From: Rhizobium sp. BT04
Lineage (GTDB): Bacteria > Pseudomonadota > Alphaproteobacteria > Rhizobiales > Rhizobiaceae
Assembly (NCBI RefSeq): GCF_030053135.1
Contig: NZ_CP125651.1
Coordinates: 496,001-560,000 of the forward strand
Direction of reading: 5' to 3'
DNA length: 64,000 nt
The notes beneath the pieces are model-generated. The model was not told the DNA's origin. It saw only the letters and a program-made list of their open reading frames with translations, and made no database searches. Positions 43,638 through 54,397 of the stretch are shown here, one piece after another. The translations under genes and the position numbers were made by a program. Every line of letters starts with the position of its first letter. Position 1 is the stretch's first letter.

Positions 43638-44555
43638 TTAGGCACCCCGGGCATATTGCTCGCGCATCGTCTCAGCCGAGCGGCGCACGGCCTCGGCGAC
43701 TTCCTGCAACTGCTTGGCCATCGGCGTCGAATTGCGCCAGACCATGCCGATTGTCCGCGACGGCTGCGGCGAAGGGAAGCGGGAGATCGAGACATGCGCC
43801 GAGCGCGTTTCGACGGGAACGGCCATCTCCGGAATGAGGGTGACGCCGATGCCGGCGCCGACCATCTGGACGAGGGTGGAGAGCGAGCTGCCTTCCATGA
43901 TTTCCCGCGGGCGGGCCGGCCCGACCTTGCAGAAGGACAGCGCCTGGTCGCGGAAGCAGTGGCCTTCCTCGAGCAGCAGCAGCCGCATTTCGCGCAGCGC
44001 CTCGCGTTCGGGCACCGGCTTATCTCCATCCTCGTGCCGCCTGACCAGCACGAATTCTTCCCTGAAAAGCTCGAGTTCGGTGAGCGATGGTTCCGACACC
44101 GGCAGCGCGACGATCGCCATATCAAGCTGGCCCTGCGCCAATTCCTGAACCAGCTTGCCCGTCTGCGTCTCGCGCACCTCGATCTGAATTCCGGCGAAGG
44201 TTTTGTTGAGATCGTTTATAATAGCCGGCAGCAGATAGGGCGCAATCGTCGGGATGATGCCGATGCGCAGCCGCGTGAGGAAGGAATCGCGCGAGGCACG
44301 GGCAAACTCCCCCAGCTCCTCCACGGCCCGTAGGATATCGCGGACCCTCAGCGCGAAGATCTGGCCGAAAGGGGTGAGCTTTACCTCGCGCGCGCTGCGC
44401 TCGAAGAGTTCGCTGCCCAATTCCTGCTCGAGTTCTTTGATCTGCATGGAGAGCGCCGGCTGGGAGATGGCGCAGGCATCGGCGGCACGGCGGAAACGGC
44501 CGTCCCTTGCCAGGGCTTCAAAATAGCGTAGCTGTTTCAGGGTAAGATTCTTCAT
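43638..44555 (-). CDS. oxyR: OxyR, hydrogen-peroxide-sensing LysR regulator
   Basis: The 305-residue protein has an N-terminal LysR helix-turn-helix (FRRAADACAISQPALSMQIK) and a substrate-binding-like sensor with the two redox cysteines C200 and C209 in GHCFRDQALSFC, at the places of C199 and C208 in the E. coli protein. Peroxide forms a disulfide between them and switches on target genes. It is divergent from katG with a 144-bp gap, the standard arrangement for OxyR control of katG. Confidence 0.95.
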   Translation of the reverse strand: MKNLTLKQLRYFEALARDGRFRRAADACAISQPALSMQIKELEQELGSELFERSAREVKLTPFGQIFALRVRDILRAVEELGEFARASRDSFLTRLRIGIIPTIAPYLLPAIINDLNKTFAGIQIEVRETQTGKLVQELAQGQLDMAIVALPVSEPSLTELELFREEFVLVRRHEDGDKPVPEREALREMRLLLLEEGHCFRDQALSFCKVGPARPREIMEGSSLSTLVQMVGAGIGVTLIPEMAVPVETRSAHVSISRFPSPQPSRTIGMVWRNSTPMAKQLQEVAEAVRRSAETMREQYARGA

Positions 44556-44618
44556 AAGCTCAACTTATCGCAGCAATCAGTAAATCCAACTTAAAATTAT
44601 TGGACGCTTCCGATATGA

Positions 44619-46889
<2,271 letters not shown>

Positions 46890-46902
46890 TCGGCAGCATT
46901 TC

Positions 46903-46940
46903 GCCCGGGCGCCGTTTCGGCTGCGCCCGGGCATTTTTTA
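46903..46940 (+). terminator. Rho-independent terminator of katG
   Basis: GCCCGGGCGC and its perfect complement form a 10-bp stem with a 10-base loop, followed by ATTTTTTA. It starts 14 bp after the katG stop. Confidence 0.9.
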
Positions 46941-46953
46941 TCGTAGACCGGAC

Positions 46954-47364
46954 CTACCGCCCGACCGTCCAGTCCTCGACACGCAGGCCATCGACGCGGC
47001 GGAATTCCCCGACATTGTTGGTGACGAGAACCAGATCCCGGGTCCTGGCCTGGGCGGCGATCAGGACATCATAGGGACCGATCGGCGTTCCCTTTGTCGC
47101 CAATGCGGCACGGATCTTCCCAGCGGCTAACGCATCCTCCTGCTCGAAACCGATGACTGAGAACTCTGCCATGAACAGGCGCAGCGTTTCGAGATTGTAG
47201 GAGATCTTCGCGCTTTTATAGGCGCCATAATAGAGCTCGTGCATCACCACGGTCGAAAGCCCGATCGATCCCTCGTCGTTGTCGATCACGCGCTTCAGCA
47301 GTGTTTCGGATTTCCTGCCGATCAGAGCGATCACCGCATTGGTGTCGATAAGATGTGTGATCAC
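46954..47364 (-). CDS. vapC: VapC-type PIN-domain toxin
   Basis: The 136-residue protein has the PIN ribonuclease pattern: IDTNAVIALI with the first Asp, a Glu in MHELYYGA, the Asp in IGPYDVLIAAQA and the C-terminal VTNNVGEFRRVDGLRVEDW. VapC toxins cut tRNA or rRNA when not bound by VapB. Its start overlaps the vapB stop by four bases, as usual. It stands between katG and a periplasmic protein gene. Confidence 0.93.
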   Translation of the reverse strand: MITHLIDTNAVIALIGRKSETLLKRVIDNDEGSIGLSTVVMHELYYGAYKSAKISYNLETLRLFMAEFSVIGFEQEDALAAGKIRAALATKGTPIGPYDVLIAAQARTRDLVLVTNNVGEFRRVDGLRVEDWTVGR

Positions 47365-47621
47365 TTGAACAGGTCCTGAAGATCAGGCCGCTCCTGCCCC
47401 TCCGGCTGCTCTCGCCCTTCCGCCATGAAATCGTCGCTGAGGCCGCGCTCCAAGGCGCTATGCAACGATGCCCACCGCACGCCGCGCTCGGCCCGTGGCC
47501 GAAGAATGACAGCATCGCCTTCCCGCGTCACCTCCACCTGGTCGACGTCGAAGCGGAACTCTTTCGGCAGCCGGACGGCTTGCGAATTGCCGGATTGAAA
47601 TACACGCGCATATTGCGGCAT
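47361..47621 (-). CDS. vapB: VapB-type antitoxin
   Basis: The 86-residue protein begins MPQYARVFQSGNSQAVRLPK, an AbrB/MazE-like DNA-binding swapped hairpin, then VEVTREGDAVILRPR, and ends in a charged tail that masks VapC. GGAGAG lies 8 bases before this ATG, so the longer upstream frame is not used. It very likely represses its own operon through the palindrome just upstream. Confidence 0.9.
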   Translation of the reverse strand: MPQYARVFQSGNSQAVRLPKEFRFDVDQVEVTREGDAVILRPRAERGVRWASLHSALERGLSDDFMAEGREQPEGQERPDLQDLFK

Positions 47622-47639
47622 GAGTGCTCTCCAAGCTTT

Positions 47640-47661
47640 GTATATATGCCGATGTATATAC
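47640..47661 (-). promoter_or_regulatory. vapBC operator palindrome
   Basis: GTATATA and TATATAC are separated by eight bases, 19 bp upstream of the vapB start. AT-rich palindromes of this form are typical VapBC binding sites and overlap the promoter. Confidence 0.65.
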
Positions 47662-47742
47662 GCGATTGACGGGGTTCGTTCAAGATTTTCTGCACCATTT
47701 TTCGACCGGCAGGACAGTGCGCAGCACCCGTCTCCGCGCTTT

Positions 47743-48300
47743 CTACTGGCGAGGCAGAATGCCGAAAGGCGAAAGTGACAGCAGATCGGGATCGGTCGTC
47801 GCCGTTGCTGTCGCGACATGGGCATGGCCTATACTGTAGCCGTAGGTGAGGACGCGGTTACCGTCGATCATGAAGAATTGCGCCTGATCCAGGCCGGGCC
47901 GCAGACTACCCGTCACGGTGACGGTCTCGTATAGTCTTGCCAGATGCAAAGGTTCTTCCGGAACGACACGAACCAGTTGGTTGGGCGGAGGGGAGGGCAT
48001 GTGGCTGCAGGCTCCGGCCCAGGGCACCAGCATGAATTCGTAGACAAGATCGCCATCCTGGTCGATCGGCAGAACAAAACCCGTCAATTCGATCGGATCC
48101 TCGCCATGCCAGGCGAGTGTTTCGCCCTGTGGGCCGCTCACCGCCTTGCCCGACAGCGGCACCGTCGCTTTGGCCTGATCGGCCGGCCGTAAAGCGCTCC
48201 AGAAAATGGGCTGAGCTGCAGCGAAGGCGCCGGAAATCGGCCATGCGCAACCTAATGCCAGCGCCGCGAACGTCAGGAGGAAAGGCTTGTGCTTCATCAT
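47743..48300 (-). CDS. Periplasmic DUF3299 protein
   Basis: The 185-residue protein has a signal peptide (MMKHKPFLLTFAALALGCAW, cleaved near AFA). The mature part shows LTGFVLPID and FMLVPWAGACSHMPSPPPNQ, the conserved core of DUF3299, where a Cys, a His and a Pro-rich loop occur together. Function is unknown; the family often sits beside transport genes. An upstream in-frame GTG would add ten residues. About 210 bp between it and the next gene hold a terminator. Confidence 0.78.
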   Translation of the reverse strand: MMKHKPFLLTFAALALGCAWPISGAFAAAQPIFWSALRPADQAKATVPLSGKAVSGPQGETLAWHGEDPIELTGFVLPIDQDGDLVYEFMLVPWAGACSHMPSPPPNQLVRVVPEEPLHLARLYETVTVTGSLRPGLDQAQFFMIDGNRVLTYGYSIGHAHVATATATTDPDLLSLSPFGILPRQ

Positions 48301-48452
48301 TGCATCTCCCGAGCCGGCCGCTTTAACCACACTGCCGCTGCCGCGCGGATGCTACTCCCGATCCCGCTTAGCCGTCAAAGCTTCGGGCGTGGACCAATCA
48401 GGGTTTTGCCGGGCAGAGGGGTACGGCAGACCTCCCATCGTCATACGATGAA

Positions 48453-48481
48453 AGACCCCGCGTGGGGTGAACGCGGGGTCT
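48453..48481 (-). terminator. Strong hairpin terminator
   Basis: AGACCCCGCG and its exact complement form a 10-bp stem with a 9-base loop, followed on the minus strand by TTTC. It lies 30 bp after the stop of the SgcJ-like gene. Confidence 0.75.
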
Positions 48482-48510
48482 CCCTGCCGAGGCGACAGGC
48501 TGGTGTGGCC

Positions 48511-48956
48511 TTACTTCTCCGGCATCATCGAGGAGTGGTGCGAGGTGATCAGCCAGTTTCCGTCCTTGAACTCATAGGTGTGGGTATAGCGGGCAGGGAC
48601 CTTCGACCCGTCTTTCATCGTGAAGGTGTAGGTGCGGGTGTCGACGGCCCAGTTGCAACCGGTCTTGATATCACGGCTGTCGATGTGGCCCTTGGGCTCC
48701 TTCGCCAGGAAGTGCTCGAAATAATCGATGCGTTCCGCCTGGGTCAGGCGCAGCTTGTTTGCCAGCGTCGCCAGCAGAACGGAGTCCTCGCTGTAGTTCT
48801 TGGCGACTTCCTGGGGGCTCAGCGTTGCAAGCGAGCTGTTCCAGCGGTCGAAGAGATTTGCGACTTGCTCCTCGCTCACCGGGGCGCAGGTCGCTGTTTC
48901 GGCGGCCGCAGCCGCCTGGACATGGACGAAACCGAGGACGAGGGCGGCAGCAGAGG
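48511..48956 (-). CDS. SgcJ/EcaC-like NTF2-fold protein, 5'-truncated
   Basis: The last 145 or so residues match small secreted SnoaL/SgcJ-type proteins: the end of a signal peptide (AAALVLGFVHVQAAAAAE), then LFDRWNSSLATLSPQEVAKN, YSEDSVLLATLANKLRLTQA and a C-terminal YTHTYEFKDGNWLITSHHS. The open frame continues upstream to 49164, but beyond about 48956 it is antisense to a decayed histidine kinase. The natural start codon and the front of the signal peptide therefore seem lost, and no start codon lies between. It may be silent or made as a fusion from an upstream ATG. Confidence 0.6.
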
Positions 48957-49853
48957 CGGAGGGCTGGCGGCTGCGCAAGGACGGGTCGCGGTTCTGGTCG
49001 CATGTCGTCGTCACCGCCCTACACGACGAAACGGGCCGGCTGCGCGGCTTTTCCAAGATCACCCGGGACATTACCGAGCGCAAGCAATGCGAGGAGGCCC
49101 TGCTTGCCGCCCGCGAGGATGCGATCCGTGCCAGCAACGCCAAGAGCGAGTTCCTGTCGCGCATGAGCCACGAGCTGCGCGCCGCTGAATGCCGTGCTCG
49201 GTTTCGCGCAGCTTCTGGAAATGGACGTGACCTATGCCGAGTCCAGGGAGAGCGTCGCGCAGATCCTAAGGGCCGGCCGGCATCTGCTGAGCCTGATCGA
49301 CGAGGTTCTCGATATGGCCAGAATCGAGGGCGGCCGCATGGATCTCACTGTCGAGCCGCAACCTGTTGCCGAAGTGAGGCCGCTCTGCGGCAAACAGCAG
49401 ATCCGCATCGAGGTCGTCGCGCCGGAGGAGGCGGATCTGATGGTGCTCGCCGACCGGCGGCGCCTGCTGCAGGTGTTCCTGAACCTCCTCTCCAATGCGG
49501 TGAAATACAATCGGCCCTTGGGAAGCGTGATCGTCAGCCACCGTGCAATGAGTGACCGCATCGGCATCGAAGTCAGCGATACCGGCCCCGGCATCCCGGG
49601 CGACCGCGTCGCACGGCTGTTCATCCCGTTCGACCGGCTGGGGGCCGAGCGGATCAGCCAGAAGGGAACCGGCCTCGGGCTTGCGCTGTCGAAACATCTG
49701 ATCGATGCCATGGGCGGTGCGCTCGGCTTCCGCAATCGGCCGGAAGGCGGCGCTAGTTTCCATGTCGATCTGCCGCGCGCGCCGGCGACGAGGCAGGAAG
49801 CTCAAGGGCAGGATCTCGTTATCAGGTCAGCATCGCTTTCCACGAAAATTTAG
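48953..49853 (+). pseudogene. Decayed PAS-histidine kinase
   Basis: A PAS/PAC end (WRLRKDGSRFW, GFSKITRDITERK) leads into the phosphoacceptor region EFLSRMSHELR. At 49180-49181 two bases are missing and the expected PLNAVLGFAQLL continues in another frame. The remainder (49194-49853) keeps the dimerisation helix and an ATPase domain with NLLSNAVKYN, VSDTGPGIP and GTGLGLALSKHL. The helix after VEPQPVAEV seems several residues short. The N-terminal sensor is gone, cut at the junction with the SgcJ-like gene. Two-component kinases of this type phosphorylate the regulator that follows. Confidence 0.8.
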
Positions 49854-49855
49854 CT

Positions 49856-50322
49856 ATGACAGATTCCACCGATATCGTGCGCCGATCGACAATCCTGATC
49901 GTCGATGACGAGCCCGCCAATGTTTCGCTGCTGGAGCGCATTCTCAGGCGCGAAGGTTTTACGGCGCTGATCAGCACCACCGAGCCGCGCGAAGCCCTGC
50001 GGCTCTTCCGCGAGCATCCCGTCGATCTCGTCCTTCTGACCTGATGATGCCCGATCTGGACGGCTTCGCTTTGCTCGAGACCTTTGCAAGGCTCATCCCG
50101 GAGAACAGCTATCTGCCGATCCTGGTACTCACTGCGGATGCGACCTTGCCGACTCGCCGGCGCGCACTTTCGCTCGGCGCGTAGGATTTTCTGACGAAGC
50201 CCTTCGATGCGATCGAGGCGGTACTGCGCATCTTCAACCTTCTCGAAACCCGCATCCTGACACTGGAACTCGCCAAACACGGACTGGCGACACCGAAATC
50301 GGAGCGCCCCCGGATTGATTGA
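49856..50322 (+). pseudogene. Decayed response regulator receiver
   Basis: The frame begins MTDSTDIVRRSTILIVDDEP and runs to HPVDLVLLT, then stops. Loss of one base at the phosphoacceptor codon explains it: in the next frame LMMPDLDGFALLE follows directly, where D-LMMPDLDG is expected. Further on an in-frame TAG (50182-50184) replaces a Lys/Arg codon just before DFLTKPFDA. The end NLLETRILTLELAKHG is preserved up to 50322. With both lesions it cannot act as a phospho-regulator. Confidence 0.82.
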
Positions 50323-50333
50323 TCGCGCCGGCC

Positions 50334-51539
50334 TTACCTCGTACGATAGGCATTGGCCCTCGGCGAATGCTGGCCGAGCAGTTCGGCGGCAATCGGCAAC
50401 AGTGAGGCTGCCTCCGCAAGCCCGGCAGGACCCAAGAGACGGGTTACGGCAAGCGTCGGCCTGGTCAGCGGCCGCCGGCCGGCCACGTCGAGGGCGCCGA
50501 GATCGATCCGCTCGCAAAGCCGCTCCAGTACCTTGCGCGGGAAGAAGCCGCCGACGACGATCGCATCGGGATTGAAAAGCTGCACCACGGTTGCCAGCGG
50601 CCTCGACAGCTTCCTGCCGCGGTCATCGATCCAGGCGAGCAGGCGGGAATCTCCCTCCTGAAACAGCGCCGAGAGGAAGTCCTCCGAGAGTCGCTCCAGG
50701 GAGCAGCCGAGATGGCGGGCGAGATCGGAAAGGTTCGGCCGGGGGCCGGTTTCGGGAATGAGCGCACCGATATTCGACGCCTGGTTATAGGCGCCGCGAA
50801 AGACAGTGCCCTTGGTAACGACTCCGCCGCCGATGCCGAAATCCAGCGAGATATAGAAGAGGCAGCGGTGATCTGTGTGCGGGCGATGCGCTTCGAAAGC
50901 CGCGGCGCAATAAGCGCCGTTATCCCAATAGACAGGAAGCCTGAAGCGGGCGCTGATCCTCTCGGCAAGCTCCGACAGGGGCAAAGCAGCCTGTGTCGGC
51001 GTCACCTCGAATAGCGTGCCGTCCTCGCCGACGAGGGCGGGAACGGCGTGCCCGACACCAAGGATAGGCGATGGCGACGTCTCGATGAGGCGGGCGATAT
51101 CGTCGAGGATCGGCTCGATCAGCGCATCGACCTGCCGTGACACGCGCTCTTGGATATTGCCGCTGAGGTCGGAGCGGGTAACGGCATAAAGCCCCTGCCT
51201 GATATAGATGCCGATGCTGTGAAAGGCGTTGTCGTTCAGCGAAAGCCGGAGCGGCGGCTGGCCGCGTTCGCCGTCATCGAGCGTGGCGCGTTCCTCGCGG
51301 ACCAGTTTGAAACGATCGAAATTGGCGACGGCCTTGGTCAGCATCGATTTCGACAGGCCGAGCGCTGCGGCAATCTCCGTCCGGCTTTTCCCCGGATGCA
51401 GACGGATATGGCGCAGGACGGCATATTCGATGTCGGTCAGGCTGACCGGTCGCGGCCAAGGTCCCAGATCTGCGTGCAAGCGGGCGAACTTTCCGAAAAG
51501 AGACGAGCGAATCCCAGAATAGGCCGTCGTCATATTCAT
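50334..51539 (-). CDS. ROK-family transcriptional regulator
   Basis: The protein of 401 residues has a winged helix (GKSRTEIAAALGLSKSMLTK) and a ROK domain (VYWDNGAYCAAAFEAHRP, ISLDFGIGGGVVTKGTVFRG). The start is uncertain: ATGs lie at 51539 and 51533 and a GTG at 51548, none with a good ribosome site. It is divergent from the ABC operon starting at 51599 with a gap of about 60 bp, so it most likely controls it. Confidence 0.87.
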   Translation of the reverse strand: MNMTTAYSGIRSSLFGKFARLHADLGPWPRPVSLTDIEYAVLRHIRLHPGKSRTEIAAALGLSKSMLTKAVANFDRFKLVREERATLDDGERGQPPLRLSLNDNAFHSIGIYIRQGLYAVTRSDLSGNIQERVSRQVDALIEPILDDIARLIETSPSPILGVGHAVPALVGEDGTLFEVTPTQAALPLSELAERISARFRLPVYWDNGAYCAAAFEAHRPHTDHRCLFYISLDFGIGGGVVTKGTVFRGAYNQASNIGALIPETGPRPNLSDLARHLGCSLERLSEDFLSALFQEGDSRLLAWIDDRGRKLSRPLATVVQLFNPDAIVVGGFFPRKVLERLCERIDLGALDVAGRRPLTRPTLAVTRLLGPAGLAEAASLLPIAAELLGQHSPRANAYRTR

Positions 51540-51543
51540 GTCA

Positions 51544-51562
51544 TGCACTTAATATAAATGCA
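51544..51562. promoter_or_regulatory. Candidate ROK operator in the divergent promoter
   Basis: TGCA repeats flank an AT-rich CTTAATATAAA core in the short gap between the ROK gene and the ABC operon. The AT-rich symmetric form suits ROK-type repressors. Confidence 0.35.
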
Positions 51563-51598
51563 CGCCGTGAACTTAAACAGGTCGATCGGGAGAGAACA

Positions 51599-52669
51599 TT
51601 GGCGAGCTTGTCCATCCAGGGAGTGAGCAAGACCTTCGCGAACGGGCATAGGGTTCTTGATGACATCACGATCGACGTTGCATCGGGGGAGTTCCTGACG
51701 TTGCTCGGGCCGTCGGGATGCGGCAAGACCACGCTTTTGAAGGCGATCGCCGGATTCCATCCGCTCACGTCAGGCCGCTTCCTGATCGACGGCAAAGACG
51801 TCACCGCGCTGCCGCCGGAGAGCCGCAACACGGCAATGTGTTTCCAGTCCTATGCACTCTTCCCACACATGACCGTGGCCGAAAACATCCTATTCGGTCC
51901 CCGGCAGAGCGGCGCGGGCAAGGCCGAATGCCATGCGAGGCTCGACGCCGCCCTGCAACAGGTGGACCTTGTCGCGCATGCCACGAAGCTGCCGTCTGCC
52001 CTCTCAGGCGGGCAACAGCAGCGCGTGGCGCTTGCCCGCGCCATGGCGATGCGGCCTGGTGTGATCCTGTTCGACGAACCGCTTTCCAATCTCGACGCCA
52101 AGCTACGCGAGCAGGTGCGCTTCGAAATCCGCGCGCTTCAGGCAAAACACGGCTTCACCGCGATCTACGTCACCCATGACCAAGCCGAGGCGCTCGCCAT
52201 GTCCGACAGGATCGTCGTGCTGAATGGCGGCCGTATCGAGCAGATCGATACGCCGGCTGCGATCTACGACCGCCCAGCCAGCCGTTTCGTCGCCGATTTC
52301 ATCGGCGCCGCCAATATCCTCAAGGCCGATATTCTGGGCTTGGAAGCTGAAACGACCTGGCGTGTGCGCACCGATCTCGGGGAATTCGACATCCGCTCGG
52401 AGAGCGACCCCAAGGCGTCGAACCATTTCGTCTGCTGGCGGCCGGAAGCGGCCGAGATCGTCTTGGAGGCGCAAACGCCCCAATCCAATACATTCCAGGC
52501 CGTCGTAACGGCCCAGGCCTTCCAGGGCAATGTCACCGACGTGCTTGTCAGAAGCGGCAAAAGCGATGCCGCCTATCGCATCCAGACGCGCCGGCCGCTG
52601 ACCGTCGGAGCCTCCGTCATGGTGCGCGTCGATCCCGCAAGCTTCTGTTTCCTGGAGGCGACGCATTGA
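51599..52669 (+). CDS. ABC transporter ATP-binding protein (PotA/FbpC type)
   Basis: The 356-residue ATPase has Walker A GPSGCGKTT, signature LSGGQQQRVALARA, Walker B VILFDEPLSNLDA, the switch His in VTHDQ and a TOBE domain at the C-terminus. It starts at TTG, with GGGAGAG 6-7 bases upstream. It heads an operon with two permeases, a binding protein and a DUF1868 gene. The subfamily imports polyamines, iron, thiamine or phosphonate-like small molecules. Confidence 0.93.
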   Translation: MASLSIQGVSKTFANGHRVLDDITIDVASGEFLTLLGPSGCGKTTLLKAIAGFHPLTSGRFLIDGKDVTALPPESRNTAMCFQSYALFPHMTVAENILFGPRQSGAGKAECHARLDAALQQVDLVAHATKLPSALSGGQQQRVALARAMAMRPGVILFDEPLSNLDAKLREQVRFEIRALQAKHGFTAIYVTHDQAEALAMSDRIVVLNGGRIEQIDTPAAIYDRPASRFVADFIGAANILKADILGLEAETTWRVRTDLGEFDIRSESDPKASNHFVCWRPEAAEIVLEAQTPQSNTFQAVVTAQAFQGNVTDVLVRSGKSDAAYRIQTRRPLTVGASVMVRVDPASFCFLEATH

Positions 52670-53541
52670 CATCCGCTGCCGCCACCAATTGGAAACAGGC
52701 AATCTTCATCGGCCTGCTGCTGATGACAGGGATCGGCCCGATCGTGCTTCTGGTCGGAACCGTGCTGGGCATGGCCGTCGCCCAGTCCTTCGGCTATTTC
52801 AACTTCGCCGGCGCAAGCGGCTTTTCCCTGGAGTTCTGGGCAAAACAGCTCCCCAGCCCGCTGCTCAGGGCCTCGCTCCTCTATTCCCTGAAGATCGCCT
52901 TCGTCTCAGCGATCGTCTCGGTGGCGCTCGCCTATCCCATCGCGCTCTGGCTGCGCAATCCCTTTCCGGGTTCGATAACGCTCGGCGCGCTGATCAAGGC
53001 GCCGATGATGGTGCCGGGCCTGGTCGCCGCCTTTCTCTTCGTCAACCTCATCGCCTTCCACGGCTTTCTGAACGAGGTGCTGCTCGGCCTCGGCCTGATC
53101 TCAAAGCCCTTCCGGATGCAGAACGACCGCTATGGCGCCGGCGTCATGCTGCTCCAGGTCTGGAAGAACATGCCTTTCGCCCTGCTGCTGCTCGGCGGCG
53201 CGGTCCGGTCGATCCACACCGATCTGCTCGACGCGGCCCGCGATCTCGGCGCCGGCGCCTGGGCACGCTTCCGCAAGATCATCCTGCCGCTCACCCTGAA
53301 GGCCATGCAGGCCGCCCTGGTGATCATCTTCATCGGTGCCGCCGGCGACTATTCCTTCCAGGCGATCGCCGGTCCGACGAGCGTCAGCTCTCTCGCCCTG
53401 TACATGTACACCGTGCAGCATGAATTCGGCCAATGGAACGAGGCGGCCGTCGTCGCGATCGTCCTGATGGCCACAGCCCTGCTCGGGTCGTTGATCCTGG
53501 CTGCGGCAGCCCATATCCTCTTTGGCGGCAGGAGAGCGTGA
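52666..53541 (+). CDS. ABC transporter permease
   Basis: The 291-residue protein has six membrane helices and an EAA-type loop DAARDLGAGAWARFRKIILP. It starts at TTG overlapping the ATPase stop (TTGA) and ends overlapping the next ATG. It forms the membrane channel with the next gene product. Confidence 0.9.
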   Translation: MTSAAATNWKQAIFIGLLLMTGIGPIVLLVGTVLGMAVAQSFGYFNFAGASGFSLEFWAKQLPSPLLRASLLYSLKIAFVSAIVSVALAYPIALWLRNPFPGSITLGALIKAPMMVPGLVAAFLFVNLIAFHGFLNEVLLGLGLISKPFRMQNDRYGAGVMLLQVWKNMPFALLLLGGAVRSIHTDLLDAARDLGAGAWARFRKIILPLTLKAMQAALVIIFIGAAGDYSFQAIAGPTSVSSLALYMYTVQHEFGQWNEAAVVAIVLMATALLGSLILAAAAHILFGGRRA

Positions 53542-54365
53542 TGTCGGGAAAATCCTGGAATCGCCTGCTCGCCATCGGCCTCGGCCTCGTGCTGATCGTC
53601 TGGCTCGTCGTTCCCTTCGCCATGGCGGTGCTCTGGTCGCTGGTTGATCCCGACAAGGCCTGGAGTTATCCCGACCTCCTGCCGCAGAAACTCTCCTTCC
53701 GCCGCTGGACCGAGATGTGGGAGACGACCAATCTCGCGGTCGCCATCGCCAACAGCTATACGCTGGCGCCGATCGTGGCATGCGCCACGCTGATGCTGGC
53801 CGCGCCCACGGCCTATGCCTTCGGACGCCTCGAATTCAGAGGCAAGTCGGTAGCGCAATTCACAGCGCTCCTGCCGCTCGTGCTGCCGGGCTTTGTCATC
53901 GCGCTGTTCTTCAGCGCGCTTTTGAATCGGATCGGCATCTACAACAAATTTCTCGGCATCGTGATCGGCCACACCGTGCTGTTCCTGCCCTATGCGATCC
54001 GCATTCTCTCCGTCTCCTATTCGCTGGTCCGCCAGGACCTGATCGACGCGGCGCGCGATCTCGGCGCCAGCCGCTGGGCACGCTTCTCCGCCGCCTATCT
54101 GCCGGTGCTCAAACCCGGGATCCTGGCGGCGCTGGTCATCGTCTTCATTCAGAGCATCGAGGAATTCGCCCTCTCCTTCGTGCTCGGCTCGCCTGACTTC
54201 ACCACCGTTCCGACGATCCTCTATTCCTATCTGGGCTATAATTTCATCCGGCCGAACGCGGCAGTCGTGTCGCTGATCCTGGTCGTCCCCAACATCATCC
54301 TGATGCTTCTCTTCGAACGGCTGCTGAAGAGCAACGGCGCCGTTGCGCTTGGCGGCAAGGGATGA
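53541..54365 (+). CDS. ABC transporter permease
   Basis: The 274-residue protein has six membrane helices and the loop DAARDLGASRWARFSAAYLP. The ATG overlaps the previous stop (TGATG) with GGAGAG 6 bases upstream, so the longer open frame is not used. It pairs with the preceding permease. Confidence 0.9.
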   Translation: MSGKSWNRLLAIGLGLVLIVWLVVPFAMAVLWSLVDPDKAWSYPDLLPQKLSFRRWTEMWETTNLAVAIANSYTLAPIVACATLMLAAPTAYAFGRLEFRGKSVAQFTALLPLVLPGFVIALFFSALLNRIGIYNKFLGIVIGHTVLFLPYAIRILSVSYSLVRQDLIDAARDLGASRWARFSAAYLPVLKPGILAALVIVFIQSIEEFALSFVLGSPDFTTVPTILYSYLGYNFIRPNAAVVSLILVVPNIILMLLFERLLKSNGAVALGGKG

Positions 54366-54397
54366 CGTCCATCCAATCCAACCATCGGAGCAATCGC

